Below, piece by piece: positions 1-7,836 of a stretch of 11,879 nt of DNA (the stretch's first letter is position 1; each line of letters starts with the position of its first letter). Source of the stretch: an uncultured Oscillospiraceae bacterium (lineage in GTDB: Bacteria > Bacillota > Clostridia > Oscillospirales > Oscillospiraceae); the NCBI GenBank assembly GCA_934668605.1, contig CAKUNY010000060.1, forward strand, positions 1 to 11,879, in the 5' to 3' direction. The notes beneath the pieces are model-generated. The model was not told the origin of the DNA and made no database searches. It worked only from the letters and a program-made list of their open reading frames with translations. The position numbers and the translations under genes are program-made.

Positions 1-2552
1 GTGGTTGCCCGGTGATCGCACATAACGCCACGTTCGACCGCTCGTTTATCGAGTCGGTCAAAGGCGGCGTCAACGTAAGCGATATCTGGATCGACTCGCT
101 GGCGTTGTCGCGCATCGCGCTTCCGCGGCTGGCCTCGCACAAACTGTCCTTTATGGCCGATCTGTTTGGCTGCGACTCGGTGTCGCACCGCGCCAACGCC
201 GACGTCGACGCCCTGTGCGGCGTATGGCGCGTGCTGCTCGTGGCGCTCACCGACTTGCCCCAGGGTCTCATGGCGCGCCTGGCCGATATGCACCCCGATG
301 TGCCTTGGTCCTATCGTCCCATCTTCTCGTTCTTAGCGGGGCAGAACCCCGGTTCTATCTTCTCTCTGAGTGCCGCCCGCGCCGATGTGCTCAAGGCCGA
401 TCGCGCCGATGACCGGGTGGACGCCGATGAGCTGCCGGTGCTCAAGATGCCGAGCCGTGAGGAGATCGAGGCGGACTATGCCCCGGGCGGTCTGGTCAAT
501 CGCATGTATCCCACCTACGAGCCGCGCGACGAGCAGATTGCGATGGCACTTGAGGTTCGCGACGCGCTTGTTACGGGAACGCACCGTGTGATCGAGGCGG
601 GGACAGGCGTCGGTAAATCGATGGCCTATCTGGTGCCTTTCGCCGAGGCGGCGCGCCGCAACAACATCACGGTTGGCATTGCGACCAAATCGAATAACCT
701 CGCCGATCAGCTTATGTATCATGAGCTGCCAAAACTTGCCGAGCAACTGCCTGACGGCCTGTCGTTTTGCGCACTCAAGGGCTACGACCACTATCCGTGC
801 CTGCGCAAGCTCGAGCGCATGAGTCGCGGCCAAGTCGAAATTACCACCAAGCGCGATCCAGCCGACACGCTTACGGCAGTCGCCGTGATCATGGCCTATG
901 TATGTCAGTCGGCTGACGGCGACCTTGATTCGCTTGGCATTCGCTGGCGCAGCGTCAACCGTCCCGACTTTACGACGGCATCGCGCGAGTGTGCCCGTCG
1001 CCTCTGCCCGTTCTTCCCCGATAAATGCCTGGTCCACGGTGCCCGCCGCCGTGCCGCGCATGCCGATGTGGTGGTTACCAACCATTCCCTGCTGTTCCGC
1101 AACGTTGCGGCCGAGGGCAGGATTTTGCCTCCGATTCGCCACTGGGTAATCGACGAGGCCCATTCCATTGAGCGTGAGGCGCGCCGTCAGTGGGCACGCG
1201 TGGTCTCGGCAGATGAGTCGCGCGTTCTATTTGAGCGCCTGGGCGGCTCAAGCGCCGGCGCACTGAGCCAAGTCTCCCGCGATCTGGCCATCTCCGAGGG
1301 TTCTACGCTCTACCTGGGACTTACTGCCAAGGCGACGTCCACCGTCGCGCGTGCGAGCATGGCGATCGCCGACGTGTTTGATGGCGTGCGCGAGCTTGGC
1401 CGTCGCGCTCGCGGTGGCTATGACAACGCGAATCTGTGGATAGGCCCGGAGCTGCGCGAGTCGGACGACTGGCATGACTTTTTGCCGTCGGCCCATACCG
1501 CCATCGACGCCTTGGAGCAAGCGGACAAGAGCGTCGATGCGCTGGTGCAGGCTGTTGCCACCGACAAGCCCGAGGTCGTTGTCGACTTAGGCGATATCTC
1601 GCGTCGCCTGCACGAGCTGGCCGAGAACCTCAAGCTCATCATTGAGGGCACTGACGAGCACTATGTGTACTCGCTTCAGGTCAACCGTCGCCTACGTGCC
1701 GGTGGCGAGTCGATGACCGCTGAGCGCATCGACATTGGCGAAGCTCTGGCGACCGAGTGGCTGCCCGAGGTCCACACGGCTATCTTTGCCTCGGCGACCA
1801 TGACGGTCTCCAAGAGCTTCGAACACTTTAACCACGCCGTCGGCCTCGATCGCATCGGTGCTTCGACGTCATCGTCGCTACATTTGGATTCGAGCTATGA
1901 CTTCGATTCGAACATGGCCGTGGTCGTTGCCGGGGATATTCCCGATCCACGCGACCGCGAGGCATACCTGGCATCCCTTGAACATGTACTGGTCGATGCG
2001 CATCTCGCCATGGGCGGATCGGTGCTCACGCTGTTTACCAACCGGCGCGACATGGAAGACCTGTATGCCCGCGTAGAGCCCAAGCTCGCGCGAGCAGGTC
2101 TGGAGCTCAACTGCCAACAGCGCAACTCGTCGCCGCGTCGCTTGCGCGACCGGTTCATTAACGAGCCGACCTCATCGCTTTTCGCCCTCAAGGCCTTCTG
2201 GGAGGGTTTCGATGCCAGCGGCGAGACGCTGCGCTGCGTCATCATTCCCAAGCTGCCGTTCTCCAGCCCCACTGACCCGCTCTCCTGTGAGCGCAACCTG
2301 CGCGAAGACCGTGCCTGGGCACGATATTCGCTGCCCGAGGCAGTGCTCGAGGTTAAGCAGGCTGCGGGACGCCTGATTCGCTCGTCGACCGATAGCGGCG
2401 TGCTGGTCTTGGCGGATCCTCGCTTGGTAACGAAGGGGTACGGCAAGAAGTTTTTGACGTCGCTGCCCACCACCTCATATCAGCGTATCGAATCGGCCCA
2501 GATCGGCCATTACCTGCAGCTGTGGCGACAGGCGCATGACCGACGACACTAG
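1..2552 (+). CDS. dinG: DinG-family DEDDh exonuclease / XPD-like Fe-S helicase (5' truncated)
   Basis: This is a predicted cytoplasmic ATP-dependent DNA helicase of superfamily 2 (XPD/DinG type) with an N-terminal DnaQ-like 3'-5' exonuclease. The reading frame is open to the left edge: codons before the GTG at 12 read G-C-P, so that GTG is an internal valine (PVIAHNATFD) and the true start and the first exonuclease motif (DxE) lie outside the window. Numbering from the GTG, the exonuclease motifs are HNATFD (4-9) and HRANADVD (59-66). The helicase part has Walker A GTGVGKS (197-203), cysteines C263, C327, C332 and C339 spaced as in the DinG/XPD 4Fe-4S cluster, DEAH (381-384), an SATM motif III-like block, the motif V segment FWEGFD, and motif VI QAAGRLIR (783-790). 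All visible helicase motifs look intact. The TAG stop overlaps the stop of the convergent WYL gene within CTAG, and no terminator is visible behind it. DinG enzymes act on R-loops, forks and damaged DNA; the role here is inferred from the family. Confidence 0.93.
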   Translation, partial: GCPVIAHNATFDRSFIESVKGGVNVSDIWIDSLALSRIALPRLASHKLSFMADLFGCDSVSHRANADVDALCGVWRVLLVALTDLPQGLMARLADMHPDVPWSYRPIFSFLAGQNPGSIFSLSAARADVLKADRADDRVDADELPVLKMPSREEIEADYAPGGLVNRMYPTYEPRDEQIAMALEVRDALVTGTHRVIEAGTGVGKSMAYLVPFAEAARRNNITVGIATKSNNLADQLMYHELPKLAEQLPDGLSFCALKGYDHYPCLRKLERMSRGQVEITTKRDPADTLTAVAVIMAYVCQSADGDLDSLGIRWRSVNRPDFTTASRECARRLCPFFPDKCLVHGARRRAAHADVVVTNHSLLFRNVAAEGRILPPIRHWVIDEAHSIEREARRQWARVVSADESRVLFERLGGSSAGALSQVSRDLAISEGSTLYLGLTAKATSTVARASMAIADVFDGVRELGRRARGGYDNANLWIGPELRESDDWHDFLPSAHTAIDALEQADKSVDALVQAVATDKPEVVVDLGDISRRLHELAENLKLIIEGTDEHYVYSLQVNRRLRAGGESMTAERIDIGEALATEWLPEVHTAIFASATMTVSKSFEHFNHAVGLDRIGASTSSSLHLDSSYDFDSNMAVVVAGDIPDPRDREAYLASLEHVLVDAHLAMGGSVLTLFTNRRDMEDLYARVEPKLARAGLELNCQQRNSSPRRLRDRFINEPTSSLFALKAFWEGFDASGETLRCVIIPKLPFSSPTDPLSCERNLREDRAWARYSLPEAVLEVKQAAGRLIRSSTDSGVLVLADPRLVTKGYGKKFLTSLPTTSYQRIESAQIGHYLQLWRQAHDRRH

Positions 2553-3472
2553 AGCTGGCAGATGAGCGTCTCCGCATAATTGCACAGGCGCTCCGATAGG
2601 GCGGGGTCATCCATGATGCGGATGGCTCCGCCCTTTGCCATGACTTGGGCAAATAGCCATACCTCGGACGTATAGTGAACGGACACGATTGCCGTATCCT
2701 CGCCAGCCTGAGTGACCGACGTAATGCCCGCCCAGTCCAACCTGTCGGCAAGATTGGACGGCATCGCGAGTTTTGCCTCACGCCCTGCGTTCGCAAGCGA
2801 GTCTTGGAGAGTCGTAATCTTCGGGTGATGCCGTTCGACCGAGTCCTCAGTCAAGATGATCGCCTCAATTTTATCGAGCCGATAGCGACGCTCTGCATCT
2901 CGCTCGGTGTCCCAAGCCATCAGGTACATGCTGTCGCCGCTCGTCGTGATACGCAGGGGGTCAACGGTACGCTCCCGCGCGTGCTCGTCGCCAAGCGAGC
3001 GGTAGGTGATGCGGCAGCGAACGCCGTCCTGAATGGCGCAATTCAGCTGCTGCCAATGGGAGCCGCGCGCAACGGTGTCGATAACGCGCTGGTTGTATCC
3101 CAGCTTCTCGGGCAGGAGCGCGCGGCGGATGCGCGCTGCCGTCGCCGGCTCAATGCCCAACGATTCGAGTTCGTGATTGAGCACGGCGCCCTCTGCCGCG
3201 CTCAGACGCAGCGGCAGCACTCGGCCCGCTTCGCCTGTAAGGATGATGCGGTCGTCGCGACATTCGCAAATGACGCGAGCTCCCGATTCTCGGTCGGCGA
3301 GCGTCGAAACGATGCCGACAATCTCGTCGAGTGAAGCGCCGGTGATATCGTATCGGCTGCAGATTTCATTGCGGTCTATGCCCTTCTCGCCGGCGGCGTA
3401 GAGGGCTTCCATGATGTCGATGGCGCGCGAGAGCCTTTGCTCGCTCGTGAGTTTACGCGCGGGCATGGGCAT
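2549..3472 (-). CDS. WYL-domain transcriptional regulator, PafC-like
   Basis: A 307-residue predicted DNA-binding regulator. Residues about 8-100 form a helix-rich, winged-HTH-like N-terminal part. A WYL domain follows (about 140-205), with the pattern ITYRSLGDEHARERTVDPLRI, M182-Y183-L184 in place of the canonical W-Y-L, then RRYRLDKIEAI. A C-terminal WCX-like extension (about 225-305) ends the protein. The ATG at 3472 is preferred because AAAGGA lies 6 nt upstream, inside the end of the preceding gene; a second ATG two codons in (3466) would be too far from it. The 20-bp overlap with the upstream WYL gene implies co-transcription and coupled translation. WYL domains sense ligands, including single-stranded DNA in PafBC. 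Position and architecture fit the PafC half of a PafB-PafC pair, but the exact orthology is inferred. The stop codon is shared, on opposite strands, with dinG. Confidence 0.88.
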   Translation of the reverse strand: MPMPARKLTSEQRLSRAIDIMEALYAAGEKGIDRNEICSRYDITGASLDEIVGIVSTLADRESGARVICECRDDRIILTGEAGRVLPLRLSAAEGAVLNHELESLGIEPATAARIRRALLPEKLGYNQRVIDTVARGSHWQQLNCAIQDGVRCRITYRSLGDEHARERTVDPLRITTSGDSMYLMAWDTERDAERRYRLDKIEAIILTEDSVERHHPKITTLQDSLANAGREAKLAMPSNLADRLDWAGITSVTQAGEDTAIVSVHYTSEVWLFAQVMAKGGAIRIMDDPALSERLCNYAETLICQL

Positions 3473-4475
3473 TCACCGTCCTTTCGATAAGGCGATTCCA
3501 AGCCTGTTTGAGCGCATCGGGCGCCACGGGTCTCATACTGTCGGCACTGTGCCTCATGCAAAATGAAGCGGCGGCATCTAAGTCGCGTATGCCAACGGTC
3601 CATATCCATCTTTCGCCAGTGCGATCGAGGTTTCCGCGTCCTCGCGTGAGGGCGCGGACCATGTCCGCCGGCGTATCGTCGGCAAACGAGAATGTAGCCG
3701 CGATGGGGTCACGGTCGGAAAAATCGAACTCAAAGAATAGCTGGTCATTAAGGTTAAAGTCACCGGGGATGGTGTAGGAGCCAGAGGGTTTCCAGGCGCG
3801 GACGATGCGGTCGCAGCGAAATGTCCTAACGGTGCCGGATGCATCATCCAGACCGCAGAAATACGAAATGCCCTCGCGCTCGAACATGCCGTAGACACAG
3901 ACGGTGCGCTGACGCTGTTCCCCACGCCCGTTTTGATATAGGAAGCGCAGCGCACAACGCTCGGCAAAAGCACTCCATACCGCATCAACCATAGGAGAGC
4001 GATGGGCGGGCGTCTCCTGGGCGTCCGTCTCGCCGGTCAGGTATGCGATCTTGGACCGAATGTCGGCAAGCGGGGTAGAAAAAGTCGACGATCCGGCGGC
4101 GAGCGTCTGGTCTATGGCGTCCATAAGAATGTCCGCGTCATCGGCAGTAATCAAGCCGCCGGCGGCAAACGTGTGGTCGCGGTCAACCGTCCAGGTGCTT
4201 TCTTCGGTCTCTTGCGCGCCAGGCGCACGTACTTCCTTAATCACGATGCCGCGCTCGAGCAGCTTTTCGCGATCACGACGGAACTTGCGTTTGTCCGATT
4301 CGATATTGCCCGATCCGTAGCCCAAATCGGAATCTAGGACGATTTGCTCGGTGCTCAGCGGTTCGGGCGAACTGTTGAGCACAAAGAAAAGATTGAGGAT
4401 GCGCTGGGCGGTTTTGTCGTAGCCCGGCACCGCCGAACCCTTTTTATTTGCCGCAGTCGTTGTACTTGCCGTCAT
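3453..4475 (-). CDS. WYL-domain transcriptional regulator, PafB-like
   Basis: A 340-residue predicted transcription regulator and first gene of the two-gene WYL operon. Residues about 19-80 resemble the PafB/DeoR-like winged HTH: KTAQRILNLFFVLNSS, then LSTEQIV, then FRRDREKLLERGIVIKE, with the typical 'RD...L...GI' recognition segment. The WYL domain spans about 165-235 (CALRFLYQNGRGEQRQRTV, S204-Y205-F206 at the WYL site, then TFRCDRI), followed by a WCX-like C-terminal region (about 240-330). The ATG at 4475 follows GAGG with a 5-nt gap. The first ~18 residues are Ser/Thr/Ala/Lys-rich and probably disordered. In mycobacteria PafB and PafC act as one activator of LexA-independent DNA-damage genes. 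A similar heterodimer here is inferred from the paired, overlapping genes of unequal type; another ligand-responsive WYL function is possible. Confidence 0.88.
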   Translation of the reverse strand: MTASTTTAANKKGSAVPGYDKTAQRILNLFFVLNSSPEPLSTEQIVLDSDLGYGSGNIESDKRKFRRDREKLLERGIVIKEVRAPGAQETEESTWTVDRDHTFAAGGLITADDADILMDAIDQTLAAGSSTFSTPLADIRSKIAYLTGETDAQETPAHRSPMVDAVWSAFAERCALRFLYQNGRGEQRQRTVCVYGMFEREGISYFCGLDDASGTVRTFRCDRIVRAWKPSGSYTIPGDFNLNDQLFFEFDFSDRDPIAATFSFADDTPADMVRALTRGRGNLDRTGERWIWTVGIRDLDAAASFCMRHSADSMRPVAPDALKQAWNRLIERTVNAHARA

Positions 4476-4673
4476 AGAATCCTCGCATGAGAAGGTTGTT
4501 CGATGCCATGATTTTAGTCCGATATGGAGATTAGGCTATATCCATGTCCGTATGAGGCGTTAACGTAACCGGAATTCGGCCGTTTGCGTCCGCTCGGGGT
4601 ATACTTTCGACTATATACGGTTCTAATGTGCAAGCATTGGGCCTATTTGTCGGATTATGGATGTGGAGCGCAC
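4476..4673. promoter_or_regulatory. Divergent intergenic promoter region
   Basis: This 198-bp gap separates the leftward WYL operon from the rightward M28-like gene, so promoters for both should lie here. For the + strand there is a good -10 candidate, TATACT at 4600-4605, which would give a start near 4612 and a leader of about 62 nt; the matching -35 (TTCGGC, 4575-4580) is poor and 19 bp away. For the - strand the best -10-like hexamer is TAAAAT (complement of 4511-4516), with no convincing -35 box. I see no clear LexA or PafBC-type operator. Confidence 0.5.
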
Positions 4674-7600
4674 ATGGCGAACACCCAGAATTATATTAAC
4701 CACCTGCTGCAGAATACCGGCATTACGCCGGCGTGCAGCGAAGAAGAGCGCCTGGCTGCCGAGGATATCGCTCAGATTTTTCGCAACCACGGTTTCGATC
4801 CCGAGGTGCAGGAATTTAATGCCCCCGCACCCAGCAGGATGGCGTTTGCTGTAACGGGTATTTTGGCTTTTGCGGGTGCCTTGCTCATGGGTATTGGCGG
4901 CGGCGTCGGCCTGGTCGGCACCTTGCTGGCGATTGTCGGTGCGGTGCTGTATGTGCTCGAGCGCACGGGCCGTCCTGTCATCTCGCGCCTGGGTAAAACG
5001 GGTGTGAGCCAAAACGTCATCGCCTACCACAAGGCTTCGGGTCCGCTCGCGTCTCCGCGCAACCGTCCCGTGGTCGTGGTGGCTCACTATGATTCCCCCC
5101 GTGCCGAGCTGTTTGCACGCGAGCCCTATGCTCCCTATCGCGCGCTGGTCGCCAAGCTTCTGCCCGTTGCCACGATCGCGCCCGCGGCCGTCGCTGTCCT
5201 GCGTATTCTGCCGCTTCCCGGCGCACTTAAGGTGCTGCTGTGGATCGTTGCGATTCTTGCTTCGCTGGTGGCCCTTGCCAATGCGGCAAATATCATTGCC
5301 AACCGCTTTGTGCTTCCCTACACGTCCGGTTCGGTGTGCAACAAGTCTTCCGTTGCCGCCCTGCTTGGTGTTATGGACAATGTCGCTCCCTATCAGGGCG
5401 AAAACGAGTTCCCCGATGACGTTCCGTTCGATACGTATTTTGGCGAGCAAAAGCGCCGCGCCGAGGAAATGGCGCGCGCTGCGGCCGAGTATGCGGCGGC
5501 ACAACAGCAAAACGACTATGGCAACACCATTGAATACGAGGAGCCTGCCTACGACGAGGACGAGTTTGGCCATCCGATAGCGTCAGAAGACGCGCCCGAG
5601 CAGGACGAGGCCTTTGACGAGCAGATTGATGGATTTGAGGGTGCCTCTGCCGATGAAACGCTGATCGGCGCCGTCGTACCCGAGGCTCAGGAACAGTCCA
5701 TTCAAGCCGAAGCGACTGCCGAGGAGGCGCCTGTCGCCGAGCCGACGCAGGAGCCTGCGGCGGTCGAGCCCATCGAGCCCGAGCCCAAGCTCTATCGCAA
5801 TGCCGCCGGTAACATTCGCTTCGGTTCGGATGCCATCCGTGCACTTGGCATGCTTCCCGAGTCCTGCACGCTCGATTACGAAGAGGGCGAGGAGCCGACG
5901 TTTGAGCCCGAACCTGTTCCCGCAGTACAGGAGCCCACGTCCGATATAGCCAACGTCTCAGCGGAGCCCACCCCCGTTCCTTCCGCCGATGTCGAGCCCG
6001 AGGCAAAGCCCGCGCTCGACCCCGCAGCAGGTCTCGACATCCTTGCCTCGGCCGCTCCGACACAGGATGAGGACGATTCCGTCGACGAGGGCTACGATGA
6101 GTACCCACAGCGCGTGTCCTATGAGAGTGATACAGATTTTTCGGCCGAGCTTCCCTCGACGACGCCTCACGCCGATATCGCTTCCGCATTCTCGTCGATT
6201 GGCGCCAGCGCCTCCAGCTTCTTTAAGGGTGCCTTCGCAAAGGGCAAAAAACTTGTTGGCGACTTTGAGGAGAAGCGCGCTGCAGCTCGCGAAGCTGCCG
6301 AGCAGGAGGCTATCGCCCAGCAGCAGGCTGACGAGGCCGAGCGAGAGCGCGCGGCGCAGGAGTTCGAGCAGAATGAGGCCGAGCAGTCGGTGACGACCGA
6401 TGTCGCCGATGCCACGACGTCTTTTGAGACCCAGCAGCCGGCTTCCGCTGACGTTGCCGAGGCAACGACGTCCTTCGAGGCGCAGCAGCCGGTCGATAGC
6501 ACCATGTCCTTCGATGCCACGATGACGTTCGAGAAGCAGGGTACTGCGATCGCCGAGTCCCTTTCTGCCTCCGATGAGGCCCAGGGCGCCGTCGTTGCCG
6601 ATGACGTGGCTGACGATACGGTCGATTCCGTTGAGGATGATGTACCCGAGCAGGTCGAGACGCCTGCCGTGGAGCCGGAGCCTCAACCTGCGGTCGACGA
6701 GACCCCCAAGGTTGATGAGTCCAGGCCTTACTCTACGCAGATCTTTACCATGCCCGCGCCGAGCGATCTCGGTGCTACGGTAACCAACGCCGACCCTACG
6801 CAAGATGAGACGGTCGACTCCCTTATGGCTCAAATTTCGTCTCGTGTGCCGGCGCGCCCGCAGATGAATGTCCCCGATCCAGCCTCCGCACCGGCGTCCA
6901 TGCCTTCATCGTCTCCGCTGGCCTCCGTCCCCGATCCGTCGCTGCCCTCGATGCAGCAGGCCAGCGTCGCGTCTCGCACGTCGCTGTTTGACCTGCCCGA
7001 TCCTTCAGCACAGGCCGACGACCCCTTTGCAACGGCTCAAGGCCCCGAACCCACATCGGCCCCGGTGGTGCCTTCCATGCCTATTGTGTCTGATGCGCAG
7101 CCGCTCGAGACCATCTCGGCTCCCGTGACGACCTCGAAGCCCCAGAAGCGCGGCCTCGGTGGCCTGTTCGGTCGCAAAAAGAAGAACGAGCAGGACAGCA
7201 TGAGCGACTGGCTGGGCGTCGAGGACGACTACGACGCCAAGAAGTCTGGCCGCGGCATCGGTTCGTGGGATAACTTCGAAGACGATGACGACGGTTGGAA
7301 GGGCGGCGCTACGTCTTCCGATGGCGCATCGAGCGAGGACATGCTCGCGGCAGTTGCCTCTATGGGCGACGATGAGCTGCTCGGCCATGATATTTGGTTC
7401 GTTGCGACGGGTGCTTCGGATTGCGATGGCGCCGGCATGAAGGCTTTCCTGGCCTCGCATCGCGATAAGCTTCGCGGCGTGTTCTTTATCAACCTCGAGT
7501 CGATTGGCGCCGGCAGGCTTTCGGTCGTGACGGTCGAGGGCGAACAGCAACTGCTTAAGGGCGACCGCCGCATCATGAATCTGGTCAGCAAGGTCTGCAA

Positions 7601-7817
7601 GTCGTTCCATGTCGATTGTGGCGCGTTCGAAATGCCTTATGCCAAGACGGATGCATACGCCGCGCTCGAGGCAAGCCGCCGCGCCCTTACGATCGCAGGC
7701 GTGGACGGCCCTCGCTTGGCTTGCGCTCGTACCGAGGATGATCTGCCCTACAACGTCAACCCGACGAACATCGCCACGGTGTCCGAGGTTGTTACCGAGG
7801 TCATTCGTCGTTCGTAG
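4674..7817 (+). CDS. Multi-pass membrane M28-fold protein with long acidic disordered insertion; active site degenerate
   Basis: A 1047-residue protein. The ATG at 4674 is chosen because GGAG sits 5 nt upstream; an in-frame ATG at 4626 would start too near the likely transcription start and has no Shine-Dalgarno. Residues 1-55 resemble the N-terminal helix region of M28 aminopeptidases. Two hydrophobic pairs follow (about 57-98 and 157-207), flanking VVVVAHYDSP with H138 and D140, which match the M28 HxD motif. The helix CNKSSVAALLG (222-232) aligns with the usual D-x-A-S-G-V-A-A-L-L. About 660 residues rich in Glu, Ala, Pro and Asp are then inserted (about 240-902). They include a charged helix or coiled coil (about 530-575), short repeats (see repeat entry) and a basic patch GLFGRKKK (near 828-835). 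The fold resumes at WFVATGASD, INLESIG and KTDAYAALE and ends at RRS. Several metal ligands are replaced: Asp to C222, Glu-Glu to S915-D916, Asp to E942, His to N1027. The fold is fairly sure; peptidase activity is doubtful and the role unknown. The 71-residue gene starts 19 bp after the stop, so the two are probably one operon. Confidence 0.85.
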   Translation: MANTQNYINHLLQNTGITPACSEEERLAAEDIAQIFRNHGFDPEVQEFNAPAPSRMAFAVTGILAFAGALLMGIGGGVGLVGTLLAIVGAVLYVLERTGRPVISRLGKTGVSQNVIAYHKASGPLASPRNRPVVVVAHYDSPRAELFAREPYAPYRALVAKLLPVATIAPAAVAVLRILPLPGALKVLLWIVAILASLVALANAANIIANRFVLPYTSGSVCNKSSVAALLGVMDNVAPYQGENEFPDDVPFDTYFGEQKRRAEEMARAAAEYAAAQQQNDYGNTIEYEEPAYDEDEFGHPIASEDAPEQDEAFDEQIDGFEGASADETLIGAVVPEAQEQSIQAEATAEEAPVAEPTQEPAAVEPIEPEPKLYRNAAGNIRFGSDAIRALGMLPESCTLDYEEGEEPTFEPEPVPAVQEPTSDIANVSAEPTPVPSADVEPEAKPALDPAAGLDILASAAPTQDEDDSVDEGYDEYPQRVSYESDTDFSAELPSTTPHADIASAFSSIGASASSFFKGAFAKGKKLVGDFEEKRAAAREAAEQEAIAQQQADEAERERAAQEFEQNEAEQSVTTDVADATTSFETQQPASADVAEATTSFEAQQPVDSTMSFDATMTFEKQGTAIAESLSASDEAQGAVVADDVADDTVDSVEDDVPEQVETPAVEPEPQPAVDETPKVDESRPYSTQIFTMPAPSDLGATVTNADPTQDETVDSLMAQISSRVPARPQMNVPDPASAPASMPSSSPLASVPDPSLPSMQQASVASRTSLFDLPDPSAQADDPFATAQGPEPTSAPVVPSMPIVSDAQPLETISAPVTTSKPQKRGLGGLFGRKKKNEQDSMSDWLGVEDDYDAKKSGRGIGSWDNFEDDDDGWKGGATSSDGASSEDMLAAVASMGDDELLGHDIWFVATGASDCDGAGMKAFLASHRDKLRGVFFINLESIGAGRLSVVTVEGEQQLLKGDRRIMNLVSKVCKSFHVDCGAFEMPYAKTDAYAALEASRRALTIAGVDGPRLACARTEDDLPYNVNPTNIATVSEVVTEVIRRS
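6399..6491 (+). repeat. Tandem 14-residue coding repeat, DVA(D/E)ATTSFE(T/A)QQP
   Basis: Within the disordered insertion, the segment DVADATTSFETQQP (6399-6440) recurs as DVAEATTSFEAQQP (6450-6491) after a 9-nt spacer. The DNA copies differ mostly at third positions, so the peptide appears better kept than the DNA. Two weaker units follow directly (STMSFD and ATMTFE, up to about 6533), giving four T-x-[ST]-F-[DE] motifs in about 45 residues. Confidence 0.8.
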
Positions 7818-7836
7818 GCAGTTCTAAGGAGTCAGC

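Noticed and set aside
333..1163. 276-codon open frame on the - strand inside dinG
   Set aside because: It lies opposite the Walker A and Fe-S regions of an unmistakable helicase; the translation has no family features.
2675..3334. 219-codon open frame on the + strand across the PafC-like gene
   Set aside because: Antisense to a recognisable WYL domain, with no motif of its own.
4493..4505. LexA-like half site (CGAAC on the - strand) upstream of the WYL operon
   Set aside because: The second half does not match the CGAAC-N4-GTTCG palindrome, so it is not a credible SOS box.
4623..5573. 316-codon open frame on the - strand inside the M28-like gene
   Set aside because: No recognisable motif, and it overlaps the conserved HYD and membrane part of the real gene.
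5958..6833. 291-codon open frame on the - strand inside the M28-like gene
   Set aside because: Its translation is Leu/Arg/Gly-rich low complexity mirroring the Glu/Ala/Pro repeats of the + strand, with no domain or convincing ribosome site. It is a G+C-driven shadow.
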